From Bimuria novae-zelandiae CBS 107.79 (Eukaryota; Ascomycota; Dothideomycetes; Pleosporales; Didymosphaeriaceae): 64,000 bases of DNA. This document shows positions 58,258 through 64,000 of this stretch, piece after piece; within the stretch, counting starts at the first letter, position 1, and the number at the start of each line of letters is the position of its first letter. The translations under genes and the position numbers were made by a program. Below the pieces are notes generated by a model, which made no database searches, was not told the origin of the DNA, and saw only the letters and a program-made list of their open reading frames with translations. The stretch spans positions 702,354 through 766,353 of the forward strand of contig ML976661.1 of NCBI GenBank assembly GCA_010015655.1, given 5' to 3'.

Positions 58258-58308
58258 GGGGTGCGCCATTTGCCGAACCGCGCCAAGTGCTGAACCAGCA
58301 TGTTACCG
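58258..58308 (-). repeat. Right TIR of pogo-like element 2
   Basis: Reverse complement of 50345-50395 with about one difference (CATGCTGG for CATGTTGG in element orientation). Confidence 0.87.
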
Positions 58309-58636
58309 TATTCGCAATACGAACAAGAGATACCCCACAAGCAAATAGAACCAGCTCGATTTTTCTACCCTGCCATCGAACTGATGTCAAACATAATAAA
58401 TCTAATTGGCTACCTTGCTCTCTAGGTCGCAGCGATCGACATCGGAATTAACATACGGGTACGGGCCGTTCCGCAGTATGCATATACGGGTGTATACGAA
58501 CGGGCTATGCTTCTAATCGTTAGACTTGCGGTGCATTGCCAGTATGGGCGCAATTTACTCATGTAAATGTAACACGCGGCCATTTCAATCTAAACTAGAT
58601 TGCTGGTACAAGGAGGATGTACACATTCAATGTTGG

Positions 58637-58651
58637 TATAAAGGTATAAAG
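58637..58651 (+). promoter_or_regulatory. Tandem TATA-like boxes upstream of the peroxidase-like gene
   Basis: TATAAAG occurs twice (58637-58643 and 58645-58651), about 90 bp before the start codon at 58738, followed by a CT-rich leader. Position and sequence fit a core promoter; use is inferred. Confidence 0.5.
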
Positions 58652-58737
58652 CAAACGCCTTCACCTTGCATCTCTTCTTGCTGGTTCAGTTTACTCCTAA
58701 CCACCTCACTTGAGAACTAGCATACTCTAACCCCATC

Positions 58738-59658
58738 ATGAGATTTACAAAGGTCTTTACGACGCAGCTTGTCGCTCTTTCTTCGGCTAGCCCTCACTTC
58801 GCTCGACAGTACGAAACCGAGAACCCTCATGAGTGGATTGCTGCAGGTCCAAATGACTGTACTATTCTCATACTCCCCTTTTACCTAGTCAATTGCTAAC
58901 TAAACTTGCAGTCCGAGGCCGTTACCCAATGCTGAATATCCTCGCCAACCACGGCTACCTCCCCGCGACGGCCGCAACAGTAGGTCCCCTTCCATCCATC
59001 TTCGTTTCACTCAAGCCCTCTCATCACTCACACAACCCTCACAGTCACCAAGCCCAACGCCGTGGCCGCCCTAACCGGTAGCATCAACTTCAACGCCTCC
59101 CTCGCCTCACTCATGTTCGACCAAGCCATCATCGCCAACGCCGAGCCCAACGCCACCTTCTTCACGCTCGACCAACTCAACGTACACAACGTCCTCGAGC
59201 ACGACGCCTCCCTCTCCCGCACTGACGCCTACTTCGACTCCAACCACATCTTCAACACGCCCCGCTCCTTCTGGACCGCCCCCACCGTCACCGCCGACAT
59301 GCTCGCCAACTCGAAAATCTACCGGCAAATCGAGAGCAAAGCGTTCAATCCCGACTACACGTTTACGGCTACGGCTGAGCAGTTCAGTCTGGGTGAAGTG
59401 GCGGCACCGGTGATTGCGTTTGGGGATATGGAGGCGTTTACGGTGTTTAGGGATTTGATGGAGAATTTCTTTTTGAATGAGCGGTTTCCGACGGACTTGG
59501 GGTGGAGCGCGAAGGAGGAGGTTGTGAGTCTGGGGGATGTGCAGAGGGTAGCGCAGGCGATTGGGAAGGTGACGAATCTGCTTACGGGGGGTGAGGATAA
59601 GGGTGCGGAGCATGGGGCGAAGGTGAGGAGGGGGGATTTCCATGCGGGTATGTTTTAG
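58738..59658 (+). CDS. Heme-thiolate (Peroxidase_2/chloroperoxidase-like) family protein lacking the cysteine ligand (268 aa)
   Basis: Exons are 58738-58858, 58912-58983 and 59045-59658. Phases fit to 268 residues; the second donor (GTCCCC) is weak and its exact place is uncertain. A secretion signal is likely (MRFTKVFTTQLVALSSASP). Family motifs are ENPHEW, GPND, LNILANHGYLP, EHDASLSRTDAYF (residues ~116-128) and FFLNERFPTDLGW (~206-218). The family's Pro-Cys-Pro heme-ligand motif reads Arg-Tyr-Pro (residues 44-46, Tyr codon TAC at 58923-58925). Family members are extracellular peroxidases, peroxygenases or haloperoxidases. Without the Cys this protein may be inactive, or a Tyr-ligated variant. 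TGC to TAC is a RIP-type change, but Pro to Arg is not. Confidence 0.85.
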
Positions 59659-59872
59659 GATGGTTGTAGGGAGAGAGGAGGAGCTTCGTGGTGGAGGGAG
59701 ATGTGTTGGTACATTTAGGACATACATTGGGATGATGATTTGGAGGAGGCTGTGAGTACAAGCGCTGTAGTCTGAATATCGTTCCTTCTTTCTGCGAAGA
59801 TTTTTATTAAGAAGGCGCCTCGCCGGAAGACGGTCTTGGAGACTGGTCTCAAGCCTAGATAAATGTCGGGGA

Positions 59873-60524
59873 TCAATACATCCTACGAGGCAGCGATAGC
59901 CCATTCCGTCCTCGTCCTCGCTCGTCCTCCTCATCTTCGTCCTCGGAGACATCGTCGAAGATAATGGAGACTCTGCTCTCCAGCACGATGATCTCCTCGC
60001 TTCCCTTTGTCAACCCTCCTTCTCCTCTCTCAACTTCCTGCACCGCTCGTTCAAGAGCTTTCTCTCGCCACTTCCTGCGGAGATAACATGCTCCCACGAT
60101 GAGCACGATAAAGGCTAGACCGAGAACGCCAGCTACAACGCCTATCCCGATCTTGACGCCTGTGTCTAGTTGCTGGGCGGGGTGTGTCGTTGACGTGGGG
60201 TTGGAGGGAATGGAGGAGGTAAAAGTAACGGGGACGAACGATTGTAGGGCCCCGGTAGCGGAAGGGTGGTCGAAGGGTAGTGTCGCAGTGACAGACGTGG
60301 TCGCGTGAGTTGATCCACCCGCTGCGGCAGTAGGCGGAGCGAAGGATGTTGTTGGTGACACTGCTCTTCCGTCCAACCGCTGCTACTAATTGTCAGCATC
60401 CCACGTCACTCTCATCACACAAACGTACAGCAAATAAGTCCTTCACCTCCGGCTCAATAGCAATACCATACATCGCCCACACTTCATTAGCAAAGAGCAT
60501 CGCGAAACTCGTCGTTCTGAGCAT
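59873..60524 (-). CDS. Single-pass membrane protein with Ser/Thr-rich ectodomain (200 aa)
   Basis: Exons are 60524-60429 and 60379-59873 (complement). The 49-bp intron has GTACGT, a GCTGAC branch-like site and GCAG end; the alternative TAG acceptor would introduce a stop. Exon 1 encodes MLRTTSFAMLFANEVWAMYG and ends EPEVKDLFA. Exon 2 adds a Ser/Thr/Pro/Ala-rich stretch, one membrane helix at about residues 107-132 (IGIGVVAGVLGLAFIVLIVG) followed by the basic stop-transfer RRKWREK, and an acidic tail (DDVSEDEDEEDERGRGR). The topology resembles fungal wall-stress sensors and similar type I proteins, but there is no clear signal peptide. An additional upstream exon is therefore possible. It converges with the peroxidase-like gene (214 bp between stops). 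Family unknown. Confidence 0.65.
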
Positions 60525-61041
60525 CGTTTTACGAAGAACTAAAGGAAAAGCGAGTGACAGATGAAGATGTTATGGGCGACACAAACGAGGGAGAGCGGAG
60601 CCGATATATGTGCACGCACTTTGTACGTGTTATCTGGCAACACGCTGCGTCCGCACATCGATGCATGTGGTTCCTGCAGTAGCACTTGGTGTGCTGGCCT
60701 CGAGTACTCCTATATTTGTACTATACACGGGCTTATTCGTCCGGTTTGTTACACGCGGTGTTCAGCTTTGATTCAGCCACCCGACGGATTTGGCTTTGAC
60801 CATTTTCACCTTGTTTGTGAAGGCACTACGTGATCGAGGTGGCAATGTGGTTCTGATGGGTGGTAGAACCGCTTGTTTGTTTTGGGTGCGATGTGGGGTG
60901 TGCGCTGAAACGCGGTGGAGACGCGCACAGCGGCTGCCGTGGAACGAAGGGTGGAGTTGCCGCCGATCACTAGCTTGACGGCGGTTGACCCGTCACAGGA
61001 GACGCGTTACAAACAAACTTTGACAAAGCTGGCCGTCGCTA
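60525..61041. other. Intergenic, no supported gene
   Basis: The stretch is 517 bp of normal composition ending at the TA target of the pogo derivative. Open frames here lack support. Confidence 0.4.
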
Positions 61042-62145
61042 ACGTGTCGGATCAGTAACCTGGCCACCCCACCAAGTCGCGCCTAGCACGTCAACTTTCT
61101 ATCGCGATAATGCCACAACCACGTCCTTTACAGTCTTGGAAAGAAGGCAGAATTAGTCTAGCTATTATATCCTACAGACTTAATCCGTGTCTATCTCTCC
61201 GCTGCCTTGCTACGTCTTTTAACGTACCACGATTGACGCTGTAGACACGCCTACATAATGTTATGTTAAAACGCGAGACAAGATTACTAAATTAAAAGCT
61301 ACACCCTATAGAGGAGAAGGCCCTAGTAGAGTAGATCCTAGATATTAGCTATTTCCTACCTGTTAAGACAGCGTATAGACATAAGATAACTAAGCAAGCT
61401 AGATACGATATTTATTATATAAATAAGGGAAAGCTTCTGTTAATCTACCTACGTATATATAGGGCTATATTTATAGAACAGAATATTAAGGCTAGTTTTT
61501 AAGTAATAGGGCTAGTACTTCTTTATTTAGAATAGGTCCTCTCATGCCTAACTATAATTAGGATACCGTTACTACTATTGATAGTAACTAAGATAGCATA
61601 GATAGCTAAGATACCTTATACTACTACTTAGGTTAAGTAGTAGGTTAGGCTTATATGTAACTATTTATAGTAATAGTTTTAAAGCCTTATAAGTTAAGCT
61701 ATTATGTAGCTTATTAAAAGCTATTAGCTTATAATAAACTTAGTAATAATCTTAGCAGAGGAGAATAGAAGACTATAAGTAGCTAATAATTACTATAAAT
61801 AAAGGCAGAATAGGCGTAGATAATATATTACTTTTAACGGGGCTCTATAGGCTAAGGAAGGTTACAGGCTTACTATAGAGGCTAAAAGGGTGCTCTAGCA
61901 GGTAGAACAGGGCGACCAAGTAGGACAAGTATAAGTACCAGCTACATGTAGGAACCGCTGTAAGCAAGGCTATAAAAGGACTTAGTGTACCTAGATATTA
62001 TAGCTATTATATTAATCTATCTATATTATATTTAACTATTGCGTTATTGAGCTATCGTGCAGAAAGCCGCGTCAGTTTTGGTGTGGTGGCCAGGTTGCTG
62101 ATCTGGCCAGGTTGCTGATCTGGCCAGGTTACTGATCCGACACGT
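61042..62145 (+). mobile_element. Internally deleted pogo-like element (1.1 kb, non-autonomous)
   Basis: Both ends read ACGTGTCGGATCAG inward, with TA at 61040-61041 and 62146-62147. The right end carries three tandem copies of a 17-bp unit (CTGGCCAGGTTGCTGAT type, 62086-62137); the left has one. On the plus strand a transposase N-terminus is legible from about 61109: MPQPRPLQSWKEGRISLAII, then the helix-turn-helix part ATSFNVPRLTL and IEEKALVE. The catalytic DDE part is missing. The end of the element carries a short CRNRCKQGYKR-like tail. So this is a deletion derivative mobilised by a related enzyme, now RIP-degraded. Bases 62148-62455 show no gene. Confidence 0.8.
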
Positions 62146-62455
62146 TAGCGGAGATGTCTCTGAACATCACAAAATGATAGCTGTGTAGAGCCCTACGTAT
62201 GGTACCGCCATCGGGCGGTCCGCGTCCGACGCGGTTTGAATAAATCACCGAAGGCAAGTGGAAAGAAGACTTTGACACTGAGGTTCTACTATCGCTAGCA
62301 ACTAACAAGCAGACCTTTCGTTTTACATCGCGAATGAGCGACAATTTGATTGACTATAACCCGTTGACCCCACCTGGGCACGTGAGTAGACGCAAGTAGC
62401 TCCTTTCAAAACCTTCTCGATATCATCTCAGCACCGGATCATTCAACATCATCCA

Positions 62456-63481
62456 TCAATTCGGTGGGGCTGTCCCATTCCAAAGGTCCTCAGGTGCAAA
62501 GCCTCTAGGTTGCAATCTCTCTTGCAGCAACTTCCAGTTCACACACTTCCTTGTTACCTTGGCGCTTACTGCGATGTCATGATACTTGTGGCCAGAGAAG
62601 TAGTATGGATGTGGATTCAGGTCGGGATAACAGGTCACTGAGGTGCGTAGAGACTCTAAGCAATGTACTGAGTGCGTGTTAGTGATTTCGGATGAACTGC
62701 AACCCGAAGGAACAGAAAAGCAAGGAAGTGAAAGGTCCGCATGACTCACAGTTGTGAATTCGGTTGTGCTCCATGAAATTCTCATCGAAATTGGGGTAGT
62801 AATATTCTGGATACATCCACTGGCGGATGCGGCGCTGCAGGCACACAGTCAATCACAGGTATTGTGAGAAAGAGCTCACTCACAAGACAGTGGGGATTGT
62901 GCATTACACCGAAGATGGTACCAAAGTCTTCGCCGGGGCTTACGAGGATGCTGTCAGTCAAGTTGGGTCGCGCCGCTTCATTACGATGCAATCGGAACGA
63001 CCTTGCTACACTGAACGTTAGTACCAACCATGGCCGCTGAATTGAAACGACTGCATACGCGATATAATATCCGTCCACGCCCAGTCGGAGTCATGAATGG
63101 GGTCCCCAAAGTACAGATTGGTATTCCAGTAATCCGGTCCATTTGTTTCGATTTGATACTGCTCGTGGCCATTAAGTGGCGCTGATGATAGTTAGCAATT
63201 CATTTAATTGGAATTAAAAAGCATCGAGAGAACTAACATTCGAAATTTCCAACCAAGTGAGCATCGTGGTCGATTTGACCAGTTGGAGCAGGTGTTTTGG
63301 AAAATTGTGGGTCGAGTGAAAAGGTTCAACAAACTTAAACCAAAGCCCATGATGAAGCATGAACGAAAAATGAAATGACCCAGTATCGTAGTCGATGGTG
63401 AGGGAGATCGTGCCCACTGGCTCGATAGTTCCCATTCTTGAGGAGGAATTCTTCATCGTCTTTCTCTGAGAAATCAGACAT
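62456..63481 (-). pseudogene. UstYa-like (DUF3328) family gene with two in-frame stops in the N-terminal exon
   Basis: Five exons on the complement are 63481-63238, 63181-63059, 63005-62884, 62834-62750 and 62667-62456. All introns (49-82 bp) are GT..AG and in phase, one with an ACTAAC branch site, giving 262 codons with the stop. Family features are an N-terminal charged region and hydrophobic anchor (RYWVISFFVHASSWALV), PLNGHEQYQIE, SPRSFRLHRNEA, the first HxxHC motif (HNPHC) and the second (HNLHCLESLR). Both HxxHC motifs are intact. TAA (63335-63337) and TGA (63326-63328) interrupt exon 1 directly after the membrane segment in the same frame. UstYa-like enzymes catalyse oxidative cyclisation or chlorination in fungal secondary metabolism. 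No partner biosynthetic genes are visible here. Confidence 0.75.
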
Positions 63482-63900
63482 CGTGAAGCTGAGTTATTCG
63501 GGACTTGTTGTAATGAAAGATACTAAGTCGTGTGTGGACGCAGGATAGGAGAGGTGAATGCTAAGAAAACATGTATGGCGGCGACTCTGCTTCCCCTCCA
63601 TCAAGCAGCGGGACCTGATGAGTGAACCTTATCAAAACCTCTTTTCGTCTTCGTTCTCCTTCGCATTCTGCCAACATTTCCTCGAGACGATCGGCTCTGA
63701 CCTTTCAAATAGAGATTCTCAATTACATTTGCCTCCTGCAACTTTTTGCCGATCGTCCATCTGAATGTCTGTTCCGCCCTCACAAAGCTGCAGCTGATAT
63801 CAGACCTCAAGTCTCAGTTCGTGCGGGGGAAACCGGTTAAACGCTCATATACAGCATGAAATGCATCACCCCAAAAACAACAGGTTTCTGTCGATCTTAC
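63482..63900. other. Intergenic, no supported gene
   Basis: This is the upstream region of the UstYa-like gene. Frames at 63558-63840 on both strands overlap each other and carry no motif. Confidence 0.35.
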
Positions 63901-64000
63901 TCAATCAGACACCTTGATCGCTATCGCGGCTGTATTCTCGCAGTCCGTATACGGATCCCGATGCTCCAAATCACTGAAATCGGGGGTGTTATCAGACTTC
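63901..64000 (-). CDS. Possible C-terminal end of a gene running off the window
   Basis: The minus-strand frame from the window edge to TGA at 63901-63903 gives 32 residues containing PDFSDLEHRDPYTD and ending AIKVSD. It is acidic and coding-like, but too short to assign. It may instead be chance. Confidence 0.25.
   Translation of the reverse strand, partial: KSDNTPDFSDLEHRDPYTDCENTAAIAIKVSD

Larger units (their letters stand above)
50345..58308 (-). mobile_element. Pogo-like DNA transposon 2, carrying two solo LTRs and a Copia
   Basis: TIRs of about 51 bp (50345-50395 and 58258-58308) start CGGTAACATG and share TTCAGCACTTGGCGCGG. TA lies at 50343-50344 and 58309-58310. The transposase is on the minus strand. 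Its N-terminus MDPIDKAIKEIESHRPEEE starts at 58214, and its C-terminal end (QTSQMGKRKASKPAAALK, near 50632-50720) is at the other side of the insertions. Net length without insertions is about 2.2 kb, normal for fungal pogo/Fot elements. Confidence 0.88.

Noticed and set aside
58305..58319. Short palindrome CGTATTCGCAATACG at the element 2 insertion border
   Set aside because: It is formed partly by the TIR end and its TA, so it is a product of the insertion junction rather than an independent site.
59107..59952. 281-codon minus-strand frame antisense to the peroxidase-like gene
   Set aside because: The plus strand has the family motifs. The antisense translation is low complexity and also overlaps the 3' end of the neighbouring membrane-protein gene.
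1..64000. tRNA, rRNA or CRISPR features
   Set aside because: I saw no sequence with a tRNA cloverleaf plus A/B boxes and no rRNA segment. The ~31-bp motif array is too degenerate and irregularly spaced, and in the wrong kind of organism, to be a CRISPR array. A covariance-model scan would be needed to exclude tRNAs fully.

Overview
The window is nuclear DNA from a filamentous ascomycete, most likely a dothideomycete of the Pleosporales type. Genes carry short introns (about 40 to 140 bp) with GT..AG ends and RCTAAC-like branch sites. The gene content is fungal: mitochondrial pyruvate carrier, complex I subunit, GH18 chitinase, Peroxidase_2-family heme peroxidase, and a UstYa-like protein. The sequence alternates between GC-balanced gene blocks and long AT/TpA-rich blocks of transposons riddled with C-to-T and G-to-A changes. 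That is the signature of repeat-induced point mutation (RIP). The order is assigned by inference, not by any search.

Layout. 1-8.07 kb: an LTR fragment, the 3' exon of a broken small membrane-protein gene, copies of an unusual ~31-bp motif, a degraded LTR and a Copia element (2583-8070). 8.27-9.72 kb: an MFS transporter. 10.0-18.2 kb: a TIR element that has swallowed a second Copia (10395-15858) and an opposite-sense solo LTR of the same family. 18.7-19.7 kb: a degenerate array of the ~31-bp motif. 19.9-29.2 kb: the main gene island. It holds a coiled-coil gene with one in-frame stop, a divergent NDUFA2/MPC2 pair, a cysteine-rich tail protein, a small cysteine-rich ORF and a 970-residue conserved fungal protein. 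29.2-33.7 kb: almost gene-free, ending in a RIP-killed Tc1/mariner element. 34.0-35.5 kb: a secreted GH18 chitinase. 35.9-44.3 kb: a 5'-truncated LINE with a trinucleotide tail, split by another copy of the first Copia family. 45.0-45.9 kb: an ISG12/IFI6-27-like gene with 22-residue N-terminal repeats. 46.1-58.3 kb: two pogo-like transposons abutting at one TA, carrying a third pogo-like element, three solo LTRs and a Copia. 58.7-63.5 kb: a Peroxidase_2-family gene lacking the cysteine heme ligand, a single-pass membrane protein, a deleted pogo derivative and a UstYa-like gene with two in-frame stops.

Working together: NDUFA2 and MPC2 are both mitochondrial inner-membrane energy-metabolism genes and share a ~244-bp divergent promoter. 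The chitinase and the peroxidase-like protein are predicted to be secreted. The rest of the window records nested transposition. Target-site duplications fix the boundaries of three Copia elements, four solo LTRs and several TA-inserting DNA transposons, so the insertion order can largely be read. Several host genes next to these blocks carry mutations of the kind RIP makes (CpA to TpA), which suggests leakage from the repeats into single-copy DNA.

The strongest candidate for something undescribed is the irregular array of the ~31-bp motif (consensus halves CCTCGTCCGCGCTAAA and GATTGCAGTGAAA), present in both flanks of the transposon block.
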